A stretch of DNA of 64,000 nucleotides, taken from Bradyrhizobium hereditatis. GTDB lineage: Bacteria > Pseudomonadota > Alphaproteobacteria > Rhizobiales > Xanthobacteraceae. The notes under the pieces were generated by a model, which did no database searches, was not told the origin of the DNA, and was given only the letters and a program-made list of their open reading frames with translations. Within the stretch, counting starts at the first letter, position 1. Every line of letters begins with the position of its first letter. The DNA lies in assembly GCF_020329435.1 (NCBI RefSeq), contig NZ_JAGKJK010000005.1:405501-469500 (forward strand), given 5' to 3'. The position numbers and the translations under genes were made by a program. Of the stretch, positions 10,359 through 20,708 are shown piece after piece.

Positions 10359-10571
10359 CTAGTCGTCCGCGTTTCCTTCCAGGCTCTTGAGATATTTGAG
10401 CCCCTGCACAGCCAACAGTTCCGTATCGGTTTCTCCCGCATCGCAGCGCTGCCGGATAAAGCGCTGGAGGCTTGCGCGCCGCGAGTCGTTCTCATCGATA
10501 TCGCTGTGGATCAGCAGGTAGACATTCCAGGCCCGCGCGAAGGCCGTTTCCACGATATCCGGGCTGTTCAT
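10359..10571 (-). CDS. Small hypothetical protein
   Basis: A 70-residue acidic product, probably cytoplasmic, with no signal peptide or membrane segment. It looks helical, including RRASLQRFIRQRCDAGETD in the middle. I do not recognise its family. The frame opens at an ATG at 10571 and closes before the secreted small protein, on the same strand. Codon use matches the neighbouring genes, which supports it as real, but the call rests on the frame alone. Confidence 0.5.
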   Translation of the reverse strand: MNSPDIVETAFARAWNVYLLIHSDIDENDSRRASLQRFIRQRCDAGETDTELLAVQGLKYLKSLEGNADD

Positions 10572-10712
10572 TCAGCTCTCCATGAGATCACCGAGGAGTC
10601 ATGTTGCCAATTTTTCCCGGTCTTAGCCATTCGGCTTTTGGCAACCGTGGCCTGCGAGGAACCTATGCCGAGGGTCTTCCGTTGGGTCGTTGACGTCGGG
10701 GGTAGTCACGCA

Positions 10713-11156
10713 ATGAGAATGGTGGCGAGCATGCCCCTCGTTCGATATTTCCTGTTCGTCGGTGGCGGGTTGCTCGCCCTGTTGTTTGTGGCGGACCTGT
10801 ATATGCCGCCGCCTGCGACGGAACCTGTGCGCACCGACTTGGACACGTCAGTCATTCGCGTTCACTCGCGGCACCGATGGCCCGAGAAGATCGTCATCGA
10901 CACCACCCTGCCGACTATCGTGCCACGGTCAGTGGTCGCGGCTGATCCGGCTCCGAACCCTGCTCCACCGACAAGCCAGCCAAGCGACGCATTCGCAATG
11001 ACAATGGCGGACGGGCCCCAAGCTGCGACGGCGCCAACCCAGAGCGCGCGGAAGCCCATCCAGAAGCGCCGGATCAAGGTAGCGCGAACGCCTGCCTGGC
11101 CGAGCATGCACGCGCCCCCGAACAGCTTCCGCATCGCGCTGCCTGGAGCTTGGTAG
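10713..11156 (+). CDS. Hypothetical membrane-anchored, proline-rich periplasmic protein
   Basis: A 147-residue protein with an N-terminal membrane segment (YFLFVGGGLLALLFVADLYM, about residues 12-31). An extended Pro/Ala-rich stretch follows, ending in a basic tail (KPIQKRRIKVAR). It is likely anchored in the inner membrane with the tail in the periplasm. A longer frame exists upstream, but it reads antisense through two small genes, so I start at the ATG at 10713, preceded by GGGGG about ten bases before. No known family is recognised. The divergent small genes and downstream regulators give no functional clue. Confidence 0.55.
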   Translation: MRMVASMPLVRYFLFVGGGLLALLFVADLYMPPPATEPVRTDLDTSVIRVHSRHRWPEKIVIDTTLPTIVPRSVVAADPAPNPAPPTSQPSDAFAMTMADGPQAATAPTQSARKPIQKRRIKVARTPAWPSMHAPPNSFRIALPGAW

Positions 11157-11442
11157 CTGAATCTACGGGAATAAGCTGGCAATCGGCGACAAGATTATCC
11201 TGCTCGCGCCTTGCTTACTTGCTACGGAACAAAATCGGTGATCGGGAACTTGTGTCAGACATCGCGATCAAGCGATTGGGAGGAAGTGGCGCCACCATCG
11301 TCGTCATCATCACTGGTGAAGCTTCGCTGCCATTCGCCGTCGTCATCCCCATTGCCCTGGCGATAAGCGAATTGCAGCGGCGCGAACGGGCCGCGTCCCT
11401 GCGGCGCGGCCGGTTCAGCGGTCCTCGAACAGCCGATAGCGC
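11157..11442. other. Intergenic region with no recognised feature
   Basis: These 286 bases separate two convergent genes. Only short frames of poor quality are present, and I see no palindromic repeat or convincing terminator. Confidence 0.5.
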
Positions 11443-12087
11443 TCAGCCCAATCCCATCTCGACCGCGATCCGGATCAGGTCCGAGTGATTCTTTGCGCCG
11501 AGCTTCTGCTTGAGCAGCGAGGTGGTGTTAGCCACCGTCTTGTAAGAAATCTCCAGCGCATCGGCGACTTCGACGATCTTGTCGCCGCGGCCGAGCAGCC
11601 GCAGGATTTCAAGCTCACGCGCCGTCATCTGCGATGCCGGATTGGCCTTGATCGAAGCGCCCGAGAAGGTCACCGCCTCCGCCAGCTGCGGTGAAATGAA
11701 ATTGTCTCCCGCAGCCACCTTGCGGACGGCCTTGACCAGCATCCGGGGATCGTCGCCTTTCGAGACATAACCTTGCGCGCCCATCTCGATGGCGCGAACC
11801 ACGAAGGCCGGATCGTCATTCATGCTGAACATGATGATCCTGGCATCCGGATCATCCTTGCGGATGCGCCGCATAAGTTCGAATCCGGACACATCGGGAA
11901 GCTTGATATCGATCACCGTGACATCGGGCTTCCTGGCCATATAGGCGCGGTGGCCGGACTTGGCGTCGTTGGCCTCTTCGATCTTCACGGAATTGTCTGA
12001 CGCAAACAGCGACCGGCACCCCGACAGGACCACCGGGTGGTCGTCGACGATCAAGACCTTCGTTGCCGATCTGGTAGTATTCTGCAT
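11443..12087 (-). CDS. NarL/FixJ-type two-component response regulator
   Basis: A 214-residue protein: receiver domain (residues 9-125) with acidic pocket D15-D16 and phosphoacceptor D60 in VIDIKLPD, then a LuxR-type helix-turn-helix (MTARELEILRLLGRGDKIVE, about 153-172). The recognition helix reads VADALEISYKTVANT. It lies back to back with a matching histidine kinase across an 83-base gap, so the two form a pair with divergent promoters. The signal and target genes are not shown by the sequence. The start is ATG at 12087 with GGGG seven bases upstream. Confidence 0.93.
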   Translation of the reverse strand: MQNTTRSATKVLIVDDHPVVLSGCRSLFASDNSVKIEEANDAKSGHRAYMARKPDVTVIDIKLPDVSGFELMRRIRKDDPDARIIMFSMNDDPAFVVRAIEMGAQGYVSKGDDPRMLVKAVRKVAAGDNFISPQLAEAVTFSGASIKANPASQMTARELEILRLLGRGDKIVEVADALEISYKTVANTTSLLKQKLGAKNHSDLIRIAVEMGLG

Positions 12088-12170
12088 CCTTTATCCCCTT
12101 TCGGAATAAATAAGAGGTTGGCGCATTTTGAAAAGAGAAATCTTGGGTTGCGGGAACTATAATAACCAAA

Positions 12171-13520
12171 ATGTGGGAAAGACTTTCTCTTCGAACGCGG
12201 CTCTTGCTGCCGCTCGGCCTGATGTTCGTGGCGGCCCTGCTGGCGGGAGCCGTCTCGCTTCGGATCTTCGCGTCGACGCAACTTGTGGAGGAAATCGAAC
12301 CCGCGGCTCGCTCGGCCAGAGCGGTTGCGGCCGCGCTCAACGGTGCGTTGCAGGCTTCCGCCAATCCGCATGCGACACTCGATGCATTCGTGCAATCGCT
12401 GGGGACTTCCGAGGCAATCCAGTTTCGGCGCCTTGGCACCAGCCTCGACCTGCATCCGCACGCGGTGCAGGCGCCCTTAGGAAGGGTGCCTGACTGGTTC
12501 GTCCACCTCCTCGCTGTCCCCGAGTTAAGGGCGGCCTTCCCCATCATGATCGAGGGCAAGCAAGTCGGCGACATCGTATTCACACCGGACATGTCCGCCG
12601 ACATTCGCGAGAAGTGGATCGGATTCCTGGCGATCGCCTGGTCCGGAATCACCCTGATGCTGCTGACGGCGGCCATTGCCCACTTTATCGCACGCTCCGC
12701 GTTGCAACCGCTGCAAAATCTCGGCGACGGGCTGACCCGGATGCGGACGGGCGACTACGAACACCTCATTGCGCCTGCCGGCCCGCCCGAGATCCGCAAG
12801 AGCGCGCAGGAAGCCAACGAACTTGCCCGCACCCTCCATCACCTCAGCCAGGACAATCGCAACCTGCTGCGCCGGATCGTCTCGCTGCAGGACGACGAAC
12901 GGCAGGACATGGCACGCGAGCTCCATGACGAGCTTGGGCCGCTGTTATTCGGAATCCGCGCCAACACGATCGCGCTTCTGGAATCGATTTCTGCAGGCGA
13001 AGCCGAAATACGAAGCGCCGCCGAAGGAATCTTGCAGTCGGTCGAAACGCTGCAGCAGGCGAACCGTCGTATCCTCGATGCGCTGCGGCCGCTCTACATT
13101 GAGGAGCTCGGCCTGCAAAAGAGCATCGAGACCCTTTTGCAGAACGCAAAGGCGCAGGCGCCGGACCTCAAGGTCACGTCGCAGATCGACTCAACACTGA
13201 ATGAGGCCGACGGCCTCCTGTCGCAGACTGTCTACCGCGTCATCCAGGAGGCGGTGACAAACGTGCTCCGCCATGCCAAAGCGAGCTCAATGCATGTTGC
13301 GGCGAGGCGCGACGGCCCCGAAGTGATCGTGGAAATATCCGACGATGGTGTCGGCTTTCCGGCGGATCGGCGGTTTGGCCGGGGATTGACCGGAATGCTG
13401 GAGCGCGCTCGCGCGCTAAGCGGGACGCTCGAACTGTTGCGCGAAGCTGGGCGCACATCTGTCCGATGTCGACTTCCGGCCGGAGATTCCGCCGCGCAAA
13501 CGGGTAGTAAACAGTCCTGA
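12171..13520 (+). CDS. Sensor histidine kinase, NarX/UhpB (HisKA_3) type
   Basis: A 449-residue membrane kinase with one helix at about residues 10-30, a periplasmic domain of roughly 110 residues and a second helix near 148-168. A HAMP-like linker follows (ALQPLQNLGDGLTRM). The dimerisation helix ERQDMARELHDELGPLLFG carries phosphoacceptor H252. The ATPase has its N-box at VIQEAVTNVLRHA and G-box at SDDGVGF. This class pairs with NarL-type regulators, matching the divergent gene at 11443-12087. The periplasmic sensor has no family I recognise. Its product would sense an extracytoplasmic cue. Confidence 0.92.
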   Translation: MWERLSLRTRLLLPLGLMFVAALLAGAVSLRIFASTQLVEEIEPAARSARAVAAALNGALQASANPHATLDAFVQSLGTSEAIQFRRLGTSLDLHPHAVQAPLGRVPDWFVHLLAVPELRAAFPIMIEGKQVGDIVFTPDMSADIREKWIGFLAIAWSGITLMLLTAAIAHFIARSALQPLQNLGDGLTRMRTGDYEHLIAPAGPPEIRKSAQEANELARTLHHLSQDNRNLLRRIVSLQDDERQDMARELHDELGPLLFGIRANTIALLESISAGEAEIRSAAEGILQSVETLQQANRRILDALRPLYIEELGLQKSIETLLQNAKAQAPDLKVTSQIDSTLNEADGLLSQTVYRVIQEAVTNVLRHAKASSMHVAARRDGPEVIVEISDDGVGFPADRRFGRGLTGMLERARALSGTLELLREAGRTSVRCRLPAGDSAAQTGSKQS

Positions 13521-13544
13521 AGGAAAGGCGCAGGATCGGGAGAG

Positions 13545-13943
13545 CTAACCGGCGTAGTCCCGCAGACCGGCTCGCGGCTGTAACTCCGCCACGGGCAAGC
13601 AATGGGTTGCCTGAATTTTCCCGTCGCGCGTGAAGCTGAAAGCGATGCGCACCGGCTTGCCTTCATGGCTCAGATAATCGAGCACGACGCCGTCGGTGGT
13701 CGGTATGATTTCCTCCAGCCCAAAGGCGGTCGGAGCGAGCGTATCGAGGCGCGGCTTCCAGTAGCATTCAAGGGCCGCGCGACCTTCGCTGATCGTGGCC
13801 TCACCGCATTGGCATTCCAGCGTTGCGTTGTCAGCATAGAGATCGAGCAATGTCGCGAGATCGCGATTGCGGCACGCGTCCAGCCAGTCGACCACCAGTG
13901 CGATCTGATCAAAATCGTTCGCCAAGTCCGCGGTCCCATCCAT
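13545..13943 (-). CDS. SnoaL/NTF2-like protein
   Basis: A 132-residue single-domain protein of the NTF2-like cone fold. It opens with a helix (VVDWLDACRNRDLATLLDLY) followed by DNATLECQCGEATISEGR, the strand region typical of SnoaL-like polyketide cyclase relatives. Catalysis cannot be predicted: this fold serves isomerases, hydrolases and simple binding proteins. The start is ATG at 13943. The open frame extends further upstream to 14204 but there overlaps the SURF1 gene in another frame, so it is not used. It lies 166 bases downstream of SURF1 on the same strand. Confidence 0.7.
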   Translation of the reverse strand: MDGTADLANDFDQIALVVDWLDACRNRDLATLLDLYADNATLECQCGEATISEGRAALECYWKPRLDTLAPTAFGLEEIIPTTDGVVLDYLSHEGKPVRIAFSFTRDGKIQATHCLPVAELQPRAGLRDYAG

Positions 13944-14109
13944 CTCGCCGTACCTAGTCCTGAGCGCTGATCCGGTTAGCGGAGTATGGCGATCGTCGTG
14001 AATGGACACTGAACAGGCCTTTGTCCGGAACTCGGCTTTGGAACCAAAAACGATTCTGCGGAACAAAGGTTCCCTCAGGCTAGTCCGGACGAATACGGGG
14101 ACGGAGCTT

Positions 14110-14877
14110 TCAACCGCGCCGCTTGCCACGCCACCAGACGCCGAATGCGATGACGACCGCAAACGCCAGCGTGAACCAGGTGATGGCGTATTGCATATGA
14201 TCATCCTTCAGACGAACCGAGAGCGCTCCAGGCTTCGGGATGCCGCTTTCAGGCACCGGCGTTTCCAGATCGATGTAGAACGGCGCGACGGCTTTGCCGC
14301 CCTCGCCCCAGCCAAGCGCGCGTGCCATTGCGAGGTGATCGCGGGTGAACCAGAGCCGCTTTGCCACGTTCTCCGGCGGCGTCAGCGTGCCCGCGCTTTC
14401 GGGAAAACGGATGTAGCCGGTGAGCTGCGCAGGATGACCGGTGATCAGCCGGCGCACGGCGCGATCCTGCTGGTTGCGATCCTGCATCGTGTTCTGGACG
14501 AAGCCGGCGTTAACCACGACGGTGTTGCCGTCGGCCAGTTGCACCGGCAGGAAAGCCCAGGTGCCGGGGCCTGAGACGTCGTCGCGAACCGCGGAGCCGG
14601 CGCTGTAGACCATCGCATCCGGCAACGGCGCGTAGGTCGCCGTGAAGCTGACGCGACGGAATTCGTCCCCGGCCGGCGTCAGCAGCGACCATTGCGCCGG
14701 CGCCGGCAGCGCCTCGGGCGCGGTCGCGACGCGCTCGTTCAGCCGTGCGATCAGCGCGTGTTTTTCGACCCGGCGCTGCAACTGCCAAATGCCGAGGCCG
14801 CTGAAGGCCAGCACCATCAGCAGCGTGAAAATGGCAAAGCCGGCGACCGCGGGGCGCCGTGGCGAACGGTCGGTCAT
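14110..14877 (-). CDS. SURF1 family cytochrome c oxidase assembly protein
   Basis: A 255-residue inner-membrane protein with the two-helix SURF1 layout: helix 1 at about residues 12-32 (FAIFTLLMVLAFSGLGIWQL), a large periplasmic domain, helix 2 near 229-248 (WFTLAFAVVIAFGVWW). GIWQLQRR after helix 1 is a SURF1 hallmark. It helps insert heme a into subunit I. The start ATG at 14877 overlaps the DUF983 stop (ATGA), so it is coupled to the cox operon, of which it is the last recognisable member. Confidence 0.92.
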   Translation of the reverse strand: MTDRSPRRPAVAGFAIFTLLMVLAFSGLGIWQLQRRVEKHALIARLNERVATAPEALPAPAQWSLLTPAGDEFRRVSFTATYAPLPDAMVYSAGSAVRDDVSGPGTWAFLPVQLADGNTVVVNAGFVQNTMQDRNQQDRAVRRLITGHPAQLTGYIRFPESAGTLTPPENVAKRLWFTRDHLAMARALGWGEGGKAVAPFYIDLETPVPESGIPKPGALSVRLKDDHMQYAITWFTLAFAVVIAFGVWWRGKRRG

Positions 14878-15263
14878 TTCGGTTCGCGATCGATCAGCCG
14901 GCCGGGCGCCGCCTTGTGATGAAACTGCAGCGCAATCAGAAGCGACTTCATCGAGCGCAGCGGCAACAGCGTGGTCGCGGCGATGAGCGGCAGCCACAGC
15001 GCCGCATGCAGCCAGAACGGCGGCTGATATTTAACTTCGACGATCAGCGCCGCGGTGACGACGATGGCTCCCGCCAGCATGATGATGAAAATCGCAGGCC
15101 CATCGCCGCTATCGATGAAGGCGTAGTCGAGCCCGCACGCTTCGCAATTCGGGCGCAGGTTAAGGAACCCCGAATAGAGCTTGCCCTCGCCGCAGCAGGG
15201 ACAGCGGCAGGCGATGCCGCGTAGCGCGCTCTGGATGACGGTTGGCGATTGATCAGTCGTCAT
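14874..15263 (-). CDS. DUF983 family membrane protein
   Basis: A 129-residue protein with an N-terminal zinc-ribbon-like pair, CPCCGEGKL and CEACG (cysteines near residues 21, 24, 40, 43), then two membrane helices (about 57-76 and 84-103). DUF983 genes regularly sit between coxC and SURF1 in alphaproteobacteria, so a part in oxidase assembly, perhaps metal handling by the cysteines, is likely but unproven. It is separated from coxC by a terminator at 15301-15335, so some of its transcription may be read-through or start locally. Confidence 0.88.
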   Translation of the reverse strand: MTTDQSPTVIQSALRGIACRCPCCGEGKLYSGFLNLRPNCEACGLDYAFIDSGDGPAIFIIMLAGAIVVTAALIVEVKYQPPFWLHAALWLPLIAATTLLPLRSMKSLLIALQFHHKAAPGRLIDREPK

Positions 15264-15300
15264 ATTCGGCCCTTCCCTTCTCCGCTTGCAGAAGGAGGAA

Positions 15301-15335
15301 GAAAGAAAAAGGGGCGGTCCTTCCGACCGCCCCCT
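15301..15335 (-). terminator. Intrinsic terminator after coxC
   Basis: On the minus strand GGGGGCGGTC pairs with GACCGCCCC around a short loop (bases 15311-15334), followed by CCTTTTTCTTTC. It is a strong hairpin plus T tract placed 20 bases after the coxC stop, upstream of DUF983. It would reduce, or partly uncouple, expression of DUF983 and SURF1. Confidence 0.8.
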
Positions 15336-15354
15336 TCTATCACGTCACGCCTGC

Positions 15355-16245
15355 TCAGTGGCCGGCCGCAGGTCCCGGGCCGCGGAACCAGACGTAGATG
15401 CAGACGAACAGGAACAGCCACACCACGTCGACGAAGTGCCAGTACCAGGCGGCGAACTCGAAGCCGAGGTGCTGCTTCGGCGTGAAGTGGCCGGCATAGG
15501 CGCGGAACAGGCATACCAGCAGGAACACGGTGCCGACCAGCACATGGAAGCCGTGGAAGCCGGTCGCCATGAAGAAGGTCGCGCCGTAGATGTTGCCCGA
15601 GAAGCTGAAGGTGGCATGGGCATATTCATAGGCCTGCACGCAGGTGAAGGCGGCGCCCAAGAGCACGGTGAGGATCAGGCCGTACTTCAGGCCCTGCCGA
15701 TCATTCTCGAGCAGCGCGTGGTGGGCCCAGGTGACGGTGGTGCCCGAGGTCAGGAGCAGGAGCGTGTTGAGGAGCGGCAGGTGCCAGGGGTCAAAAGTCT
15801 CGATGCCCTTCGGCGGCCAGGTGCCCGGTACGTTGCAGGCACCGGCAGCCGTGCCTGGACCGCAGCCAAACACCGCGTCGCGGGTGGCCTGGACCGCGTC
15901 GGCGGGGAACAGCGCGGAATTGAAGAAGGCCCAGAACCAGGCCACGAAAAACATCACCTCGGAGGCGATGAAAAGGATCATGCCGTAGCGGTGGCTGATC
16001 TGCACCACGCGGGTGTGGTCGCCCTTGTACTGGGCTTCGCGGATCACGTCGCCCCACCAGCTCGCCATGGTGTAGAGCACGCCGATAGTGCCGACGCCGA
16101 AGACGATCGGAGCACCGGAAAACATCTTGTGCATCCAGGCGATCGCACCCACGGCCATGATGAAGGCCGAGATCGAGCCGACGACCGGCCACGGGCTCGG
16201 ATCGACGAGGTGGTAGTCGTGGTGCTTCGCGTGCGCCGTAGCCAT
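15355..16245 (-). CDS. coxC: Cytochrome c oxidase subunit III
   Basis: A 296-residue inner-membrane protein with seven predicted helices, the standard subunit III of aa3-type oxidases. It keeps the conserved acidic residue in the helix containing ILFIASEVMFFVAWFWAFF, and its C-terminal helix has WYWHFVDVVWLFLF. Subunit III stabilises the oxidase and its proton uptake. The ATG at 16245 is preceded by GGAGAG. An upstream extension to 16296 lacks conservation and crosses a leader hairpin. It is last in the coxB-coxA-ctaB-ctaG-coxC run before a terminator. Confidence 0.96.
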   Translation of the reverse strand: MATAHAKHHDYHLVDPSPWPVVGSISAFIMAVGAIAWMHKMFSGAPIVFGVGTIGVLYTMASWWGDVIREAQYKGDHTRVVQISHRYGMILFIASEVMFFVAWFWAFFNSALFPADAVQATRDAVFGCGPGTAAGACNVPGTWPPKGIETFDPWHLPLLNTLLLLTSGTTVTWAHHALLENDRQGLKYGLILTVLLGAAFTCVQAYEYAHATFSFSGNIYGATFFMATGFHGFHVLVGTVFLLVCLFRAYAGHFTPKQHLGFEFAAWYWHFVDVVWLFLFVCIYVWFRGPGPAAGH

Positions 16246-16262
16246 TGCGGTCTCTCCGTTAG

Positions 16263-16285
16263 ATGTGCCGTTCCCTTCGGCACAT
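16263..16285 (-). promoter_or_regulatory. Leader hairpin upstream of coxC
   Basis: ATGTGCCG and CGGCACAT form perfect 8-base arms around a seven-base loop, 18 to 40 bases before the coxC start. No T tract follows, so it is not a simple terminator. It may be an mRNA stability element for the subunit III message or a DNA operator. Confidence 0.45.
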
Positions 16286-16346
16286 ATTCGTCTCAAATTT
16301 CAAGGCCGAACTCCGTTAGATACGGGATCCGGCGGTCACAGGTTTC

Positions 16347-16991
16347 TCACAGGTTTCCCTTGCGCTTGTCGCCTTCGCCGGCCGCGAGCGGCTTCGGCGC
16401 CGGTTCGCGCACGGGGTAGAAGGTGTAGGATAGCGTGATCGTCTTCAACGCGTCGTTCTCGCTGTCCCCGGCCAGCGCCGGATCGACATAGAACACCACG
16501 GGCATCTCGCGCTTCTCGCCCGGGCCCATGGTCTGTTCGCTGAAACAGAAGCAGTTGATCTTCTGGAAATAGGCGCCGACGGTGAGCGGCGCGACATTGT
16601 AGGCGGCAACGCCCGCGGTGGTGCGCGCGGCCTGATTGGTCACGGTATAGAAGACGGTGACGACCTCGCCGACCCGGACCTCGATCTCGTTCTGCTCCGG
16701 CTCGAACTTCCAGGGCAGGCCGGGGCCGACATTGGCATCGAACCGCACCGCGATCTTGCGCTCCAGCGGCGCGGCTGATGGCGCCGAGGTCGCGACCTGG
16801 GTGGTGCCGTTAAAGCCGGTGGCGCGGCAGAACCAGTCGTAGAGCGGCACGGCCGCATAGGACGCGCCGACCATGAACACGACGACGAAGCCGCAGATCG
16901 AGGCGACAACCGCATCGCGCGACAGCGCGCGGCGCGAGGCGACCTGCTCGCCCGCCGTCACGCTCTCCGGCATTTGCGGTTTGCTTTCCAT
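16347..16991 (-). CDS. ctaG: Cytochrome c oxidase assembly protein CtaG/Cox11
   Basis: A 214-residue copper chaperone that delivers copper to the CuB site of subunit I. One N-terminal helix (about residues 29-49) anchors a periplasmic immunoglobulin-like domain. The motif [15 protein letters not shown] carries the copper-binding cysteine pair of Cox11. The ATG at 16991 is taken, six bases after the stop of the preceding small gene; an ATG six codons later is possible. It sits between the small membrane protein and coxC, the usual place. Confidence 0.94.
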   Translation of the reverse strand: MESKPQMPESVTAGEQVASRRALSRDAVVASICGFVVVFMVGASYAAVPLYDWFCRATGFNGTTQVATSAPSAAPLERKIAVRFDANVGPGLPWKFEPEQNEIEVRVGEVVTVFYTVTNQAARTTAGVAAYNVAPLTVGAYFQKINCFCFSEQTMGPGEKREMPVVFYVDPALAGDSENDALKTITLSYTFYPVREPAPKPLAAGEGDKRKGNL

Positions 16992-16996
16992 CTCAG

Positions 16997-17161
16997 TCAC
17001 ATCGGCCGGACAAGAACGGCCGGCCCCTTGACCATGGTGACCGCGAAGAACAGCACGACGAGAACGCCGAGCGCGAGCGCAATGGCGATCGAGCGGTGAC
17101 GGCGGCTTCGCTTCTGCGCCTCGGTGAGGACGATTCCATCTGGCTTGCGCTTCTCGTCCAT
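16997..17161 (-). CDS. Small CoxF-like membrane protein of the cox operon
   Basis: A 54-residue single-helix protein. The N-terminal part is charged ([20 protein letters not shown]) and the membrane segment spans about residues 25-44 ([19 protein letters not shown]). It falls exactly between ctaB and ctaG, where rhizobial cox operons carry a short CoxF-type protein. The function is unknown; position suggests a part in oxidase assembly. The ATG is at 17161, 18 bases after the ctaB stop, and the TGA at 16997-16999 lies five bases before the ctaG start. Confidence 0.82.
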   Translation of the reverse strand: MDEKRKPDGIVLTEAQKRSRRHRSIAIALALGVLVVLFFAVTMVKGPAVLVRPM

Positions 17162-17179
17162 ACGCGTTCCATGCGCCCC

Positions 17180-18121
17180 CTACCCGACGACCATGGGCAC
17201 GATGGCGCGGATGACGACCTCGAGCAGGAGCGTCGCAAACAGCGCGAACAGATAAAGGATCGAGAAGGCAAACAGCCGGCGCGTCGCGCGGCTCGCCTGC
17301 TTGCCCTCGCGGTGGCGATAGACCTCGATCGCCAGCCACATCATGCCCGCGCCGAGCGCCAGCGAGGTGACGCCGTAGATCGCATCGAAATAACCGAGCG
17401 GCCAAGGCGCGGCGGCGATCGCGACCAGCACGATCGTATAGGCCAGGATCTGCAGCCGCGTCGCGTTGGGCCCGGCGACGACGGGCAACATCGGAATGCC
17501 GGCGCGGGCATAGTCATCGCTGCGGAACAGCGCCAGCGCCCAGAAATGTGGCGGGGTCCAGAAGAAGATGATGAGAAAGAGGAGCACGGGCTCCATCGAC
17601 AGGGAGCCGGTGGCCGCGGCCCACGCCACAACCGGCGGCAGTGCGCCGGCGGCGCCGCCGATCACGATGTTCTGCGCGGTCCAGCGCTTCAGCCACATGG
17701 TGTAGATCACCACATAGAAGAAGATCGTGAACGCGAGCAGGCCGCCGGCAAGCCAGTTGACGAGGACGCCGAGCGTCATCACCGAGAAGAAAGCCAGCGT
17801 CAGGCCAAACGCCATCGCTTCCGCGCTTGTGATGCGTCCACGCGGGATCGGCCGGTTGGCGGTGCGCGTCATCAAGGCGTCGATGTCGCCTTCCAGGGCC
17901 ATGTTCATCGCGCCCGAAGCGCCGGCCCCGACCGCGATGCAGAGGATCGAGGTGAAGGCGATCACGGGATGGACATGGCCCGGCGCAATGAAGAAACCAA
18001 CCAAGGCGGTGAAGATCACAAGCGACATCACCCGCGGCTTCAGCAGCGCGATGTAGTCACCGACCTCCGCCTCGGAAATCCGAGGGCGAACATCGATGGC
18101 GTTGTGGTCGACTACCGACAA
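17180..18121 (-). CDS. ctaB: Protoheme IX farnesyltransferase (heme O synthase)
   Basis: A 313-residue UbiA-family prenyltransferase with about nine membrane helices. It adds farnesyl to heme b to make heme O, the precursor of heme A for this oxidase. Conserved motifs include [19 protein letters not shown] (first aspartate-rich site, about residues 73-91) and YTMWLKR. The start is TTG at 18121, giving the N-terminus SVVDHNAID; no ATG or GTG lies nearby in frame. It is 59 bases downstream of coxA on the same strand. Confidence 0.95.
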   Translation of the reverse strand: MSVVDHNAIDVRPRISEAEVGDYIALLKPRVMSLVIFTALVGFFIAPGHVHPVIAFTSILCIAVGAGASGAMNMALEGDIDALMTRTANRPIPRGRITSAEAMAFGLTLAFFSVMTLGVLVNWLAGGLLAFTIFFYVVIYTMWLKRWTAQNIVIGGAAGALPPVVAWAAATGSLSMEPVLLFLIIFFWTPPHFWALALFRSDDYARAGIPMLPVVAGPNATRLQILAYTIVLVAIAAAPWPLGYFDAIYGVTSLALGAGMMWLAIEVYRHREGKQASRATRRLFAFSILYLFALFATLLLEVVIRAIVPMVVG

Positions 18122-18180
18122 GATCTATCTCGCTTCATCAAAGCCGCGGCGCGCAACGGACGCGCGCCGCGAACAACCGT

Positions 18181-19860
<1,680 letters not shown>

Positions 19861-19874
19861 TTAAAGCCTGCGCC

Positions 19875-20708
19875 CTACTGCGCGGCCTGACCAGCCGAGG
19901 CGTAGGTGTTCGCCGGATTGGTCGCATATTTCTTCTTCGCCGCCTCAACCCAGGCCGCGAATTCCTGATCGGTCACCACCTTGACCGCGATCGGCATGAA
20001 GGCGTGGTCCTTGCCGCACAGTTCGGAGCACTGGCCGTAATACATGCCGACCTTGGTTGCCTTGAACCAGGTCTCGTTGAGGCGGCCGGGGATCGAGTCG
20101 ATCTTGATGCCGAACGAGGGCACCGCGAAAGCGTGGATGACGTCGGCGCCGGTGGTCTGGACGCGGATCACCTTGTTGACCGGCACCACCATCTCGTTGT
20201 CGACGCCGAGCAGGCGCGGCTGCTTGTCCTGCGCCATCAGCGAATCGAACTCGAACTTGCCGTTATCCGGATAGGCGTAGCTCCAGTACCACTGCTTGCC
20301 GGTGGCCTTGACGGTCAGGTCAGCCTTGGGAACATCGAGCTGCTGGAACAGGAGGCGGAACGACGGCACCGCGATGCCGACCAGGATCAGCACCGGGATC
20401 AGCGTCCAGGCCACCTCGATCAGCGTGTTGTGGGTGGTCCGCGAGGGGATCGGGTTGGCCTTGGCGTTGAACTTCAGCACCACGATGACGAGCAGCGCCA
20501 GCACGAACAGGGTGATCAGCGTGATGATCACGAGCAGCAAATTATGGAAGCTGATGATGTTTTCCATCACCGGGGTAGCGGCTTCCTGCAGCGTGATTTC
20601 CCACGGCTTGGGCTGCGCCCCAAAAGCCGCCCCGCCGGCCGCGAGCGCCATGCCCGCCACCGCCAACCCCAGCAACCGCCGGCCCATCTGGCCACTCGAC
20701 ATCTTCAT
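19875..20708 (-). CDS. coxB: Cytochrome c oxidase subunit II
   Basis: A 277-residue protein with a cleavable signal (residues 1-30), two membrane helices (about 45-70 and 85-105) and a periplasmic cupredoxin domain. The CuA site is complete: H near 191 in VIHAFAVPSFG, then C227, E229, C231, H235 and M238 in CSELCGKDHAFM. It accepts electrons from cytochrome c. As first gene of the operon it should follow the main promoter in the 539-base region upstream. Confidence 0.96.
   Translation of the reverse strand: MKMSSGQMGRRLLGLAVAGMALAAGGAAFGAQPKPWEITLQEAATPVMENIISFHNLLLVIITLITLFVLALLVIVVLKFNAKANPIPSRTTHNTLIEVAWTLIPVLILVGIAVPSFRLLFQQLDVPKADLTVKATGKQWYWSYAYPDNGKFEFDSLMAQDKQPRLLGVDNEMVVPVNKVIRVQTTGADVIHAFAVPSFGIKIDSIPGRLNETWFKATKVGMYYGQCSELCGKDHAFMPIAVKVVTDQEFAAWVEAAKKKYATNPANTYASAGQAAQ

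Noticed and set aside
10104..10712. N-terminal extension of the plus-strand frame ending at 11156
   Set aside because: It runs antisense through two small genes, one of which has a signal peptide, ribosome site and terminator. The membrane segment after 10713 gives a better start.
11150..11488. A 112-residue plus-strand frame after the proline-rich protein gene
   Set aside because: It starts inside the previous gene and ends inside the response regulator gene on the other strand, with no ribosome site or conserved pattern.
13944..14204. N-terminal extension of the SnoaL-like frame
   Set aside because: It overlaps the SURF1 3' end in a different frame and is unlike any SnoaL-like N-terminus.
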